Part shown: one piece after another, positions 45,579 to 54,560 of the stretch
Numbering within the stretch: the first letter of the stretch is position 1
Layout: each line of letters starts with the position of its first letter
Notes under the pieces: model-generated
Databases searched by the model: none
What the model saw: only the letters and a program-made list of their open reading frames with translations
What the model was told of the DNA's origin: nothing
Translations under genes and position numbers: made by a program
NCBI GenBank assembly: GCA_041391505.1
Contig: JAWKNW010000012.1
Location: 1 to 64,000 of the forward strand
Origin: Rhodothermales bacterium
GTDB lineage: Bacteria; Bacteroidota; Rhodothermia; Rhodothermales; JAHQVL01
Length of the DNA: 64,000 bases
Direction: 5' to 3'

Positions 45579-46654
45579 GCTATTCGCTCGCCCTGCCGGC
45601 GGTGACCGGCATCTTCCTCGTTGCGATGTGCGCAGGGCCGTCCGCGGCCCAGGACGCCGGGCGCGACCCCATGGCGGGATGGGCCATTCAGGCGGTGCGC
45701 CTGGACGACATCCCCGCGCCGTCGGACAACCCGCTCACGCGCGGCAAGGCGGCGCTCGGCGAGCGATTGTTTTACGAGCCTCTGCTTTCGGCCTCGAATA
45801 CCATGCGTTGCGCCACGTGCCACGTCCCGGAGTACGGCTTTAGCGAGGTGGAGCGGCGCGCCGCCGAAGGTGCGACGATGCCGGCCCCGCGCCGCGCGCC
45901 GGCGCTGAACAACCTGGCCCGGCATCCGGCGCTGATGTGGGACGGACGGTCTCCGAGCCTGGAAGACCAGGCGCTGTTGCCGCTCCGCGCGCACCACGAA
46001 ATGAACCAGCCGGTGGACGAACTCCTCACCGAACTCGACGCCGCCGGCTATGCGCCGCTGTTCCGGGAGGTCTTCGGGGACTCCGTCGGGCTCAGCGAGG
46101 CCACGCTGGCGATGGCGCTCGCGGCCTACGAGCGGACGATCGTGTCGTACGACGCTCCGTTCGATCGGTACATGGCCGGCGACACCGGGGCGCTCAGTCC
46201 GGCGCAGCGCCGGGGCAAGGCGCTTTTCGAAACCCGAGCCGGCTGCATCACCTGCCACGACGGTCCCGATTTCACCGACTACGGCTTCCACAACATCGGG
46301 GTGGACACCCTGGACGCCGGCCGGTTCGCGCAGGTGCCGCTCCCTTCCATGAAATATGCCTTCAAGACGCCCGGCCTGCGCGATGCGGCCCGGCGCAGCT
46401 CGTTTTTCCACGACGGCTCGGCGGCTACGCTGCATGACGTCATGGCGTTCTACAACCGGGGAGGGCGGTTCGACCCGCTCGAAGTCCCCAACGTCGCCAT
46501 CGAACCGCTGGGGTTGAGCGAGGCGGAGATCGACGACCTGGTGGCCTTCATCGAGGCGCTCGTCGGGACGCGCGTCGGCATCCCGCTGCAGCAGGCCGAA
46601 TCCGTCGTCATCGGCCATTCCGACGCCGAACTACCTGGCCCGGGGGGTCCATGA
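45575..46654 (+). CDS. Diheme cytochrome c peroxidase / MauG-family protein
   Basis: 359 residues, signal peptide ending PSAAQ. Two heme motifs, CATCH in TMRCATCHVPEYGFS and CITCH in AGCITCHDGPDFTDYGFHN. KTPGLRDAARRSSFFHDGSAATLHDVMAFYNRGG is the conserved second-heme region of CCP/MauG proteins. It reduces peroxide in the periplasm or, as in MauG, oxidises a protein partner. Start and stop each overlap the neighbouring genes by ATGA. Confidence 0.92.
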   Translation: MSYSLALPAVTGIFLVAMCAGPSAAQDAGRDPMAGWAIQAVRLDDIPAPSDNPLTRGKAALGERLFYEPLLSASNTMRCATCHVPEYGFSEVERRAAEGATMPAPRRAPALNNLARHPALMWDGRSPSLEDQALLPLRAHHEMNQPVDELLTELDAAGYAPLFREVFGDSVGLSEATLAMALAAYERTIVSYDAPFDRYMAGDTGALSPAQRRGKALFETRAGCITCHDGPDFTDYGFHNIGVDTLDAGRFAQVPLPSMKYAFKTPGLRDAARRSSFFHDGSAATLHDVMAFYNRGGRFDPLEVPNVAIEPLGLSEAEIDDLVAFIEALVGTRVGIPLQQAESVVIGHSDAELPGPGGP

Positions 46655-48867
46655 TGCGTTTATTGGAAAAACCGTCCCGAATCACGGCCGGCATTGAAAC
46701 TGTGGTCCGCCGGCGCTACCTGACGGCGCTGGGCGTAATCGCCATGATCGGCTTTATCGGCGAGTTAACGATTCAATACGGGATTGTACGACAGACTGAC
46801 GATGCGCGCTTGATCAACATGGTCGGCCGGCAGCGCATGTACAATCAGATGATCGCGAAGAACGCCGTTGCCGCGTCCATCACCAGAGACCCCGCGATCC
46901 AGCGCGAGCGCATTGGAGAGATGCGGCGCATCGCGCACGAATTCAGGGTAACCAAGGATGCGCTGCTTTACGGGAATGACTCGCTCCGTATTGAGGCGAT
47001 TGGCTCGCCGGAGATCGTCGCCCGCCTGAACGATATCGAGGCGCACTTTGCCCGGATCGAGGAGTCGACGGTCGTGCTCACGTTGCTGCTGTCCGCGCAG
47101 GAAGGCATCGGCGCGCTGCACCAGAGCATTCAGGACGTGCTTGCGATCATGCTGGAAGAAAGCCAGGAGATGACGCCGTTCCTGGAGGAGGTCGTTTCCC
47201 TCTACGAGACGAACTCCGTTCAGGCGATGAAGGACCTGAGCGGCATCCTGTGGTTTCTTGGGGTCGTGTTTGTCCTGGTGCTGGTCGGGGAAAGTCTGTT
47301 CATCTTCGATCCGCTCGTCCACGCCGTTCGCGACACGATGCGGGATCTGGTCGTCCAGCGAGAACGCGCGGAGACCGCGCTGGAAGCCAAGAGCAGCTTT
47401 CTGGCCACCATGAGCCACGAAATCCGGACGCCGATGAATGGGGTTATCGGGATGACGAGCCTGCTCGAGCAGACCCGGCTGGACGAGGAGCAGACGGAAT
47501 ATGTGGATACGATCCGCTCGTCCGGGAACGCGCTGCTGACCATCATCAACGACATCCTCGATTTTTCCAAGATCGAAGCCGGCAAGGTCGACCTCGAAGC
47601 GGTCCCGTTCGACGTGTATGCCCGCATGGCGGCCAGCATGGATGTCGTGGGACTGAAAGCGAGGGAAAGCGGGATCGAACTGGGTTGTACGATCGATCCG
47701 AATGTGCCCCGATGGCAGGTCGGAGACCCGACGCGAGTCAGCCAGATCGTCGTCAACCTGCTGTCGAACGCCGTCAAATTTACGCGAGACGGCGCGGTCG
47801 ATGTGCACGTGGGCGGCGCCAGGCTGCCGGACGGCGCCTTCATGCTCGAGGTGTCGGTGAGCGACACCGGGATCGGCATCCCGGAAGAGAAGATGAATCT
47901 GCTCTTCCAGTCGTTTTCGCAGGTCGACAGCTCGACCACGCGCCGTTTCGGCGGCACCGGTCTGGGGCTATCGATCAGCAAGCAGCTCGCGGAGTTGATG
48001 GGGGGATCGATGGGGGTCGAGAGCACGCTCGGGAAGGGGTCGCGGTTCTTTTTCTCCGTGCGGCTTGCGCCGGCGGACCCGCCGGCGGAGGCGTGCTCCA
48101 TGCCCCGGGACGTCGAGGGCATGAAGGTAGGTCTGATCGGCTCGCCCACGCCGCGGATGGCGTCGTTGCTGCGCCAGTGCGGGTTGTGGGGGATCGCATC
48201 CCGCTGGATCGCCGGCGAGGATGCTGGGGCCGATGCGCTCCTCGACATCGAGGCGGTCGTGATCGACCTCTCGGGGCCGGACGTCTTGACCGACGAACCG
48301 TGCGACGCTCTGCGGCACGCGCTCAACCGCAGCGGGATTCCGTGCATCGGATTGCTCGATCTGGGGGCCTCGACACCGGGCTGGGTGGGCGGCCTGCGCT
48401 ATTTCCACCAGATCCACCGGCCGCTCCATCCCGGGGTGCTGCTCGACCGGTTGGCCGAGGCGCGGGCCGTGGCCGGCTCGGCTGAAGCCGTTCCGTTCGT
48501 GGTGCTGGCCACGGCGAACCGGGCGGCGCAACACATCCTCGCGCGGCTGTTTGCGCAAAAGGGGTATGAGACCGTGATCGCGGAGGGCTTCGAGGACCTC
48601 GCCGAGGCCTGCGCGGCCGCCGACGGGATGGCGCTGATCGGCTGCATCGACGCGCTCGTCGCCCGGAACGACGCCTTTGGTTCGCTGCGGGAGGCCTGGG
48701 CGGCGAATCCGGCCGCGACCTTCATCGGTCTATGCACCGATGGGTCCGACGCCGCGTTTTTTGCCGCCGCCGGCATCGATCATATCCTCAGCCAGCCCTT
48801 TTCCCCGGCCGCCCTCGATCGGCTGCTCGCGCGGGCGTTCGACGCCGCGACGGGCGTCGCCGCCTGA
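46651..48867 (+). CDS. Hybrid sensor histidine kinase with PilJ-type sensor and degenerate receivers
   Basis: 738 residues. Transmembrane segments at about 25-48 and 195-220 enclose a periplasmic PilJ/NarX-like sensor (INMVGRQRMYNQMIAKNAV). HisKA has His256 in SFLATMSHEIRTPMNG; HATPase motifs are NLLSNAVKFT, DTGIGIPEE and GGTGLGLSIS. Two receiver-like domains follow. The second ends ILSQPFSPAALDRLL, with Gln where the conserved Lys should be, and neither has the usual acidic cluster, so phosphotransfer to them is doubtful. Coupled to the diheme enzyme gene, it may sense its redox activity or a small anion. Confidence 0.9.
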   Translation: MMRLLEKPSRITAGIETVVRRRYLTALGVIAMIGFIGELTIQYGIVRQTDDARLINMVGRQRMYNQMIAKNAVAASITRDPAIQRERIGEMRRIAHEFRVTKDALLYGNDSLRIEAIGSPEIVARLNDIEAHFARIEESTVVLTLLLSAQEGIGALHQSIQDVLAIMLEESQEMTPFLEEVVSLYETNSVQAMKDLSGILWFLGVVFVLVLVGESLFIFDPLVHAVRDTMRDLVVQRERAETALEAKSSFLATMSHEIRTPMNGVIGMTSLLEQTRLDEEQTEYVDTIRSSGNALLTIINDILDFSKIEAGKVDLEAVPFDVYARMAASMDVVGLKARESGIELGCTIDPNVPRWQVGDPTRVSQIVVNLLSNAVKFTRDGAVDVHVGGARLPDGAFMLEVSVSDTGIGIPEEKMNLLFQSFSQVDSSTTRRFGGTGLGLSISKQLAELMGGSMGVESTLGKGSRFFFSVRLAPADPPAEACSMPRDVEGMKVGLIGSPTPRMASLLRQCGLWGIASRWIAGEDAGADALLDIEAVVIDLSGPDVLTDEPCDALRHALNRSGIPCIGLLDLGASTPGWVGGLRYFHQIHRPLHPGVLLDRLAEARAVAGSAEAVPFVVLATANRAAQHILARLFAQKGYETVIAEGFEDLAEACAAADGMALIGCIDALVARNDAFGSLREAWAANPAATFIGLCTDGSDAAFFAAAGIDHILSQPFSPAALDRLLARAFDAATGVAA

Positions 48868-48964
48868 CCCGGGGGTGGAATCCATCCCCCCGTTCGTTCG
48901 TCTACGGAGTGTGCCTCTCCCCGGAGCGGCGCCCGTTTCCCCATCACACACTCCATGAGAACGT

Positions 48965-49456
48965 ATGACTTTTCCGACCATATCGCGGCGCGCCCTGGCG
49001 TCGATCGCGCTCGTTGCCTTCGCGCTCGCAACCGCTCCTTCGCTGTATGCCCAGGATGCGCCGGCCGTCCCTCAGATGAAACCGGGCGACGCGCGGCTCA
49101 ACCTCAACACGACCCCGATGGACGCCTTCATGGCGGTGCCGAACGTCGGCCGGCGCATGGCGCGGGAGTTCGACGAATACCGGCCGTACATCAGCATTCT
49201 GCAGTTCCGGAAGGAGATCGGCAAGTACGTCGATGCCGACCAGGTGGCGGCGTTCGAGCAATTCGTCTTTGTCCCCATCAAGGCGGACGCCAGCGATGCG
49301 GCGACGTTGCAGCAGATTCCCGGCGTCGATGAGACCCTCGCGAAGACGCTCATCGACGGCCGTCCTTACGGTTCGAACGAGGCCTTTCTGAAGGCGCTGG
49401 CCGGCCACGTGCCGGCGGATGCGGTAGACGTCGCCAAATCGTATCTGGAAAACTGA
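48965..49456 (+). CDS. Exported helix-hairpin-helix protein (ComEA-like)
   Basis: 163 residues, signal peptide ending PSLYAQ. The first HhH unit is RLNLNTTPMDAFMAVPNVGRRMAREFDEYRPY and the second is SDAATLQQIPGVDETLAKTLIDGRPYGSNEAFLKAL. ComEA-type proteins bind incoming DNA in the periplasm during uptake, but HhH pairs occur in other exported proteins too. Overlaps the next gene by one base (TGATG). Confidence 0.85.
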   Translation: MTFPTISRRALASIALVAFALATAPSLYAQDAPAVPQMKPGDARLNLNTTPMDAFMAVPNVGRRMAREFDEYRPYISILQFRKEIGKYVDADQVAAFEQFVFVPIKADASDAATLQQIPGVDETLAKTLIDGRPYGSNEAFLKALAGHVPADAVDVAKSYLEN

Positions 49457-49890
49457 TGTCCCTCTCTGTCGAAGCGCACCTGCGGCGGTTTCAGTTCGCG
49501 CTGGCCGCCGCAGTGTGCCTCGGGGTCGTGGCCGAGCTCGTCCTGATCGGGCACACGGAGGGCCTCGTGCAATGGATACCGATCGCCCTGTCGCTGGCGG
49601 CCACGCCGCTGTTCGCGCTGGGTTACTGGCGACCCACCCGCGCCGTCATTCGCGTCATCCGGTTCGGCGTGGTTATATTGATCGCCGCCGGCGTCTTCGG
49701 GCTGTACGAACACTACGAGCATAATCTGGCGTTCGAGCTGGAGATTCGCCCGAATGCCACCCTGTCGGATGTCTGGATGGAGGCCCTCAAAGGGGCGAGC
49801 CCCGCGCTCGCTCCGGGCGCCCTCGCCCTGGCGGGCCTGCTCGCCCTGGCCGCCACCTACAAACATCCGGCGACGCAGACGCCGGCGTGA
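49456..49890 (+). CDS. Small membrane protein of unknown function
   Basis: 144 residues with four predicted membrane segments (FALAAAVCLGVVAELVLIG, IPIALSLAATPLFALGYW, VIRFGVVILIAAGVFGLY, PGALALAGLLALAATY). Between segments three and four is a conserved-looking EHYEHNLAFELEIRPNATLSDVWMEALKGASPALAPG loop. Its ATG shares a base with the stop of the HhH gene, so the two are coupled. No family recognised. Confidence 0.8.
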   Translation: MSLSVEAHLRRFQFALAAAVCLGVVAELVLIGHTEGLVQWIPIALSLAATPLFALGYWRPTRAVIRVIRFGVVILIAAGVFGLYEHYEHNLAFELEIRPNATLSDVWMEALKGASPALAPGALALAGLLALAATYKHPATQTPA

Positions 49891-49917
49891 AGGCTGCCAT
49901 CCATCGTCGACCTGTCC

Positions 49918-51350
49918 ATGAAGAGACTGCTCCCTCCGGTGCTGCTCGCGGCGCTGTGTCTGTTTTCCGGCGCCGGCACGGCATCGTTGCCCGCCGACCG
50001 GCCCAACATCCTGTTCGTCCTGGCGGATGACTGGAGCTGGCCCCATGCCGGCGCGTACGGGGATCCGGTGATCCGCACGCCCCACTTCGACCGGGTCGCG
50101 CGGGAAGGCGTTCTGTTCGAACAGGCCTATGTGTCCTCGCCGTCTTGCACGCCCTCCCGGGCGTCGATCCTGACCGGACAGCATTTCTGGCGTCTCGGCC
50201 CCGGCGCGAACCTGTACGGCCCCCTCCCCGCCGAACAGCCTACCTATACGGCGTTGCTCGAGCAGGCCGGCTATCAGGTTGGCTACACGCGCAAGGGGTG
50301 GGCTCCCGGCGAACTCGGCGAACGGACGGCCAATCCCGCCGGCGCCTCGTACGCGTCGTTCGACGCCTTTCTGGCCGCTCGCGCGGAAGGACGCCCCTTC
50401 TGTTTCTGGTTCGGGACGACCGATCCGCACCGGCCGTACGACGAGGGGGCCGGCGCCGAGGCCGGCATTCCGCTCGACGCCATCCGGTTGCCGGCCGCGT
50501 TTCCGGACATTCCGGAAGTACGCGGCGATGTGGCAGATTATTTCTTCGAGGTGCAGCGGCTCGACCGCGAGCTGGGCGACATGCTGGCGCGGCTGGAAGC
50601 GATGGGCGAGCTGGAACGAACGATCGTCGTGGTGACGGGCGACAACGGCATGCCGTTTCCCCGCGCGAAAAGCCACGTCTACGATCCGGGTGTGCGCGTC
50701 CCGCTGGCGATCCGCTGGGCGGAGGCCGTCCCCGCCGGCCGCGTGGTGCACGGCTTCGTCAGCCTGACGGATCTGGCGCCGACGTTTCTGGAAGCCGCCG
50801 GCCTCGCCGTGCCGGAGGTCATGACCGGCACGAGCCTCCTGCCGGCCCTGACGACCGCGGCGCCGGCTCGCGAGCGCGTCTTTTTCGGCAAGGAACGCCA
50901 CGTGCCGTCGCAAGAGTCGCCCGACGGCGGCGGCTACCCGATGCGGGCGGTTCGCACGGCAGACTATCTCTACATCCGCAACTTCGCGCCGGAGCGCTAC
51001 CCCTCCGGCACGCCAAACTACGAGCGCGCCTTCATCTACCCGGCCTGGTATGCCGACACCGACGCCGGCCCGACCAAACACTACATGGTCGAGCACCGCT
51101 ACGACAGTCCCCTTCACGAGCGCCTGTTCGAGCTGGCGTTTGCGCGCCGGCCGGCCGAGGAGCTGTATGACCTCCGGAAGGATCCGGATCAGCTGCACAA
51201 CGTAGCGGCCGATCCGGCGTACGCCGTGATCTGTGGGATCAGCTGATGGGCGAATTGCAACGCACCGCCGATCCCCGCGTCCGCGGACAGGGCGACCTGT
51301 TCGATATGCAGCCGTATACCGGTGGCGTCGTCAAGCCACCGGGCCTATAA
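49918..51350 (+). CDS. Exported sulfatase, frameshifted near its C-terminus
   Basis: Type I sulfatase with signal peptide, metal motif PNILFVLADDWSWPHAGAYG, and formylglycine precursor Cys77 in SCTPSR. TGDNGMPFPRAKSHVYDPGVRVPLAIRW is the conserved late region. As read it stops at 51246 after AYAVICGIS. Another frame from about 51231 continues LWDQLMGELQRTADPRVRGQGDLFDMQPYTGG to 51350, the standard end of this family. A one-base indel at about 51229-51231 is therefore likely, real or an error. Cleaves sulfate esters, probably on a polysaccharide. Confidence 0.85.
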
Positions 51351-51392
51351 GCCGGCCGCTCCCCTCATCCACCCCGATTGTCCTTCCTTCCC

Positions 51393-51686
51393 ATGCAGCA
51401 CCCACGCAAACTATCCAGCGACGAGATCGCCGCGCACCTCGAGACCCTCGACGGCTGGCGTCTCGTCGACGGCAAACTCCACCGCGAATACCGGTTCGCC
51501 GACTTCGTCGCCGCCTTCGGCTTCATGACCTCCGCCGCCCTCGTCGCCGAACAGATGAACCACCATCCCGAGTGGTTCAACGTCTATAACAAAGTCATCG
51601 TCGACCTCACCACCCACGACGTAGGCGGTCTTAGCGAGCTCGACGTCAAGCTGGCCGCGAGGATGGATGGGTTGGCCGCGACGTAA
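51393..51686 (+). CDS. 4a-hydroxytetrahydrobiopterin dehydratase (PCD/DCoH)
   Basis: 97 residues from MQHPRKLSSDEIAAHLETLDGW. The active-site signature is AEQMNHHPEWFNVYNKVIVDLTTHDVGGLSELD. It recycles pterin cofactor after aromatic amino acid hydroxylation, or acts as a Moco-related pterin dehydratase-like protein. No hydroxylase gene is seen in this window. Confidence 0.93.
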   Translation: MQHPRKLSSDEIAAHLETLDGWRLVDGKLHREYRFADFVAAFGFMTSAALVAEQMNHHPEWFNVYNKVIVDLTTHDVGGLSELDVKLAARMDGLAAT

Positions 51687-51726
51687 CGATCTTTAGCTGC
51701 AGGGGACCTTTGGGTGCGGTCGTGTG

Positions 51727-52040
51727 CGTGCTTCGCACGCGGTCATGTGCGTGCTTCGCACGCGGTCATGTGCGTGCTTTGCACGCGGTCACTGGTCATG
51801 AACGGCCGGAGGCCGTTTGGGCGCGGTCATGTGCGTGCTTCGCACGCGGTCACTGGTCATGAACGGCCGGAGGCCGTGTCATGCGCGCCCTTCGGGCGCG
51901 GTCATTGGATGGCGGTCACCAGAATCCAGTCACCAATGACCGCTCGCGCAGCGAGCAATGACCAGTGACCGCTCGCGCAGCGAGCACCCGACCGCTCGCG
52001 TAGCGAGCACCCGACCGCTCGCGCAGCGAGCAATGACCAG
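51727..52040. repeat. Array of short hairpins arranged as a large inverted repeat
   Basis: The left half has GCGTGC-TTC-GCACGC hairpins at 51727, 51750, 51773 and about 51833 (first three at 23-base period), each followed by GGTCA, plus GGCCGGAGGCC units and a GCGCCC-TTC-GGGCGC unit near 51886. The right half has at least four GCTCGC-GCA-GCGAGC hairpins, preceded by GACC. GGTCACTGGTCAT on the left appears complemented on the right. It fills the whole gap between the convergent pterin dehydratase and ruvA genes. Confidence 0.8.
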
Positions 52041-52048
52041 TGACTACT

Positions 52049-52648
52049 TCACTGCTCCCGTAGCGCCAGCCGGATGAGGTCCTGGGCGGACTGGATGCCG
52101 GGGTTGTTGCGGAGGACGAGGCGGAGGCTGCGCTCGGCGTTGGCGCGGCTGAGCCCGAGGGCTTCGAGGGCGGCGAGGGCGTCGGAACGGGCTTCGGCGC
52201 GGGTGTCGTTGGCGTCGGTGAGGGCGCCGCCGCCGGGGAGGTCGAGTTTGACGAGGCGGTCCTTGAGTTCGACCACCATGCGCTCTGCCGTCTTTTTGCC
52301 GACGCCGGGAATTTTGGTGATCATCCCCACCTGGCCTTCGACGATGTAGTCGCGCAGCTCCGCCGGCCGCATCGCCGACAGCGCCGCCAGCGCGAGCCGG
52401 GGGCCGATGCCGGAGACCGACAGCATGGCCTCGAACAGGGTACGTTCGGCCGGCGTGGCGAAGCCGAACAACAGGTGCGCATCCTCGCGGACGTGGTAAT
52501 GCGTGACGAGCCGCGCCGGCTTGCCGGTTTCCGGCAGCGCCTCGTAGGTCGAGGTGGGAATCAGCACGCTGTACCCGATGCCGTTGACATCGATGAGGGC
52601 CTCGGTGGGCTTCTTATCTACCAGGGTGCCGGAGACGTAGGCGATCAT
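52049..52648 (-). CDS. ruvA: Holliday junction DNA helicase subunit RuvA
   Basis: 199 residues. Domain I starts MIAYVSGTLVDKKPTEALIDVNGIGYSVLIPTSTYE; the two helix-hairpin-helix motifs are SVSGIGPRLALAALS and KIPGVGKKTAERMVVELK; a C-terminal UBA-like domain that contacts RuvB ends at QSAQDLIRLALREQ. RuvA tetramers bind four-way junctions and drive branch migration with RuvB. No ruvB or ruvC nearby. Confidence 0.97.
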   Translation of the reverse strand: MIAYVSGTLVDKKPTEALIDVNGIGYSVLIPTSTYEALPETGKPARLVTHYHVREDAHLLFGFATPAERTLFEAMLSVSGIGPRLALAALSAMRPAELRDYIVEGQVGMITKIPGVGKKTAERMVVELKDRLVKLDLPGGGALTDANDTRAEARSDALAALEALGLSRANAERSLRLVLRNNPGIQSAQDLIRLALREQ

Positions 52649-52699
52649 GCCGCGAGTCGAAGGTTGATGGGGATGGATGGAGATCGCGTCGATCGTCGC

Positions 52700-54370
52700 T
52701 CATCCATGCTCAAATCGCGTATCCCAGTTCCACCGCATCACGATCGGCAGCCGGCGTCCGACGCCGAAGGCCTTTTTGCTCACGCGGAGGCCGGGAGCGG
52801 CCTGCCGGCGTTTGTATTCGTTCCGGTCGACCATCCGCAAGATACGGTGGACGAACTCACGGTCCAGCCCGGTCTCGTCGACGATGGTGTCCAGGTCCTG
52901 AATTTCCTCGATGTAGCGGCGCAGCACATCGTCGAGCACGGGATAGGGCGGCAGCGAGTCGGCGTCCTTCTGGTCGGGTCGCAGCTCGGCGGAAGGGGGC
53001 TTGGTGATCGTATTGCGCGGGATGACGTCGCGGCCGGCGCGCGCGTTGATGTATTCCGCCAGGGCGTACACATCCATCTTGAACACGTCCGCGAGCACGG
53101 CGAGGCCGCCGTTCATGTCGCCGTACAGCGTCGCATAGCCGACCGACATCTCGCTCTTGTTGCCGGTCGTCAGGAGCAGGTGGTTGAACTTGTTGGAGAC
53201 GGCCATCAGGGTCAGCCCGCGCGTTCGCGCCTGGATGTTTTCCTCGGCGATGCCGGGCTCGGTGCCGGCGAACAGGTCGGCCAGCATCCCCTCGAACGCC
53301 TCGACGGCCGGCGCGATCGGGATGCGGTGGCACGCGATGCCCAGGTGTTCGGCAAGCGCGACCGAGTCGTCCACGGAGCCCGTCGACGAATACCGCGACG
53401 GCATGGTGATGCCGACGACGCGGTCGGGCCCCAGCGCGGCCACGGCGAGCGCGCAGGTGACGGCGGAGTCGATGCCGCCGGACAGGCCGAGCAAGGCCTT
53501 CGAGAAGGCGCCCGTCTTGCCGGCGTAATCCCGGATCCCCAGCACCAGCGCGTCGTGCAGGTCGGCGATGCGGTCGTGCACCGCCGGCGCGGCCGGCGTG
53601 CCGGCCTCCATGTCCCAGATATACAGGTCCTCGGTGAAGGAGGCGCAGACGTGGAGCGGCCGGCCCTGGGCATCGTGCACGCGGCTGTCGCCATCGAACA
53701 CGATCTCGGTGTTGGCGCCCACCTGGTTGACGTACACGAAGGGGATGCCGTGCTCGCGGCAGTTCTCCTCGATGAGCCGGTTGCGGACGTCGTGTTTGCC
53801 CGGGTAGAACGGCGACGCGCTGATGTTGATAAACAGGTCGGCGCCGGCGGCGGCCAGCTCGTCGATCGGGTTGGCCTCGTAGAGGGAGTAGGGCGCCTGC
53901 TCCTCGTTATTCCACATGTCCTCGCAGACGTGCAGCGCGAGGCGGAGGCCCCGCCACGCGACCGGCGCACACGAGCGCGCCGGCTCGAAGTAGCGGTTTT
54001 CGTCGAACACGTCGTACGTGGGCAGCAGCGCCTTGCGCGCCGTCGCGACGACCTGCCCGCCGTCCAGGAGGAGGGCGGCGTTGAAGAGGCGTTTTCCTCT
54101 GGTCGACGGATTGCGGACCGGTGCGCCGAGGATGACGCCGAGGCCGGCCGGCACGCGCTGCGCGATCCACTGCACGGCGCGCTCGACGGAAGCGATGAAA
54201 AAGGGGCGGTCCAGCAGGTCCTGCGGCGGGTACCCGCAGACGCTCAGCTCCGGGAAGACGACCAGCTCCGCCCCGCGCTCGTGCGCGCGCTGGGCGTAGT
54301 CGACGATGAGCCGGCTGTTTCCCGTGAGGTCGCCAACGGTCGGGTTGATCTGGGCGAGCGCGATCTTCAT
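52700..54370 (-). CDS. nadE: Glutamine-dependent NAD+ synthetase
   Basis: 556 residues. N-terminal nitrilase-like amidase (1-250) with Glu in VFPELSVCGYPPQDLL, Lys in ARKALLPTYDVFDE and Cys in LALHVCEDMW. C-terminal synthetase with LLGLSGGIDSAVTCALAV (ATP loop) and FNHLLLTTGNKSEMSVGYATLYGDMNGGLAVLADV. It amidates deamido-NAD+ with ammonia from glutamine, passed between domains. About 50 bp upstream of ruvA on the same strand. Confidence 0.96.
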   Translation of the reverse strand: MKIALAQINPTVGDLTGNSRLIVDYAQRAHERGAELVVFPELSVCGYPPQDLLDRPFFIASVERAVQWIAQRVPAGLGVILGAPVRNPSTRGKRLFNAALLLDGGQVVATARKALLPTYDVFDENRYFEPARSCAPVAWRGLRLALHVCEDMWNNEEQAPYSLYEANPIDELAAAGADLFINISASPFYPGKHDVRNRLIEENCREHGIPFVYVNQVGANTEIVFDGDSRVHDAQGRPLHVCASFTEDLYIWDMEAGTPAAPAVHDRIADLHDALVLGIRDYAGKTGAFSKALLGLSGGIDSAVTCALAVAALGPDRVVGITMPSRYSSTGSVDDSVALAEHLGIACHRIPIAPAVEAFEGMLADLFAGTEPGIAEENIQARTRGLTLMAVSNKFNHLLLTTGNKSEMSVGYATLYGDMNGGLAVLADVFKMDVYALAEYINARAGRDVIPRNTITKPPSAELRPDQKDADSLPPYPVLDDVLRRYIEEIQDLDTIVDETGLDREFVHRILRMVDRNEYKRRQAAPGLRVSKKAFGVGRRLPIVMRWNWDTRFEHG

Positions 54371-54560
54371 GCGGACGGGCGAAAGTTCTGGATGACGATC
54401 AGGCGGCGGAGCAAAACGCCGGCTCTGGGACCCCCGTTGCGCCGGGACGTTCCAGCCGGCCGCGCCACGAATGGGCTCGACAGGTGAATGGCCAGCATGT
54501 ATATTCCGGGAAGCGCTTCTCCGGCGTATCCTACCCTATTCACGTTGAGCGGATTGTCCC

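Noticed and set aside
51727..52040. CRISPR array
   Set aside because: Repeats are self-complementary, of changing sequence and period, with no unique spacers and no cas genes nearby.
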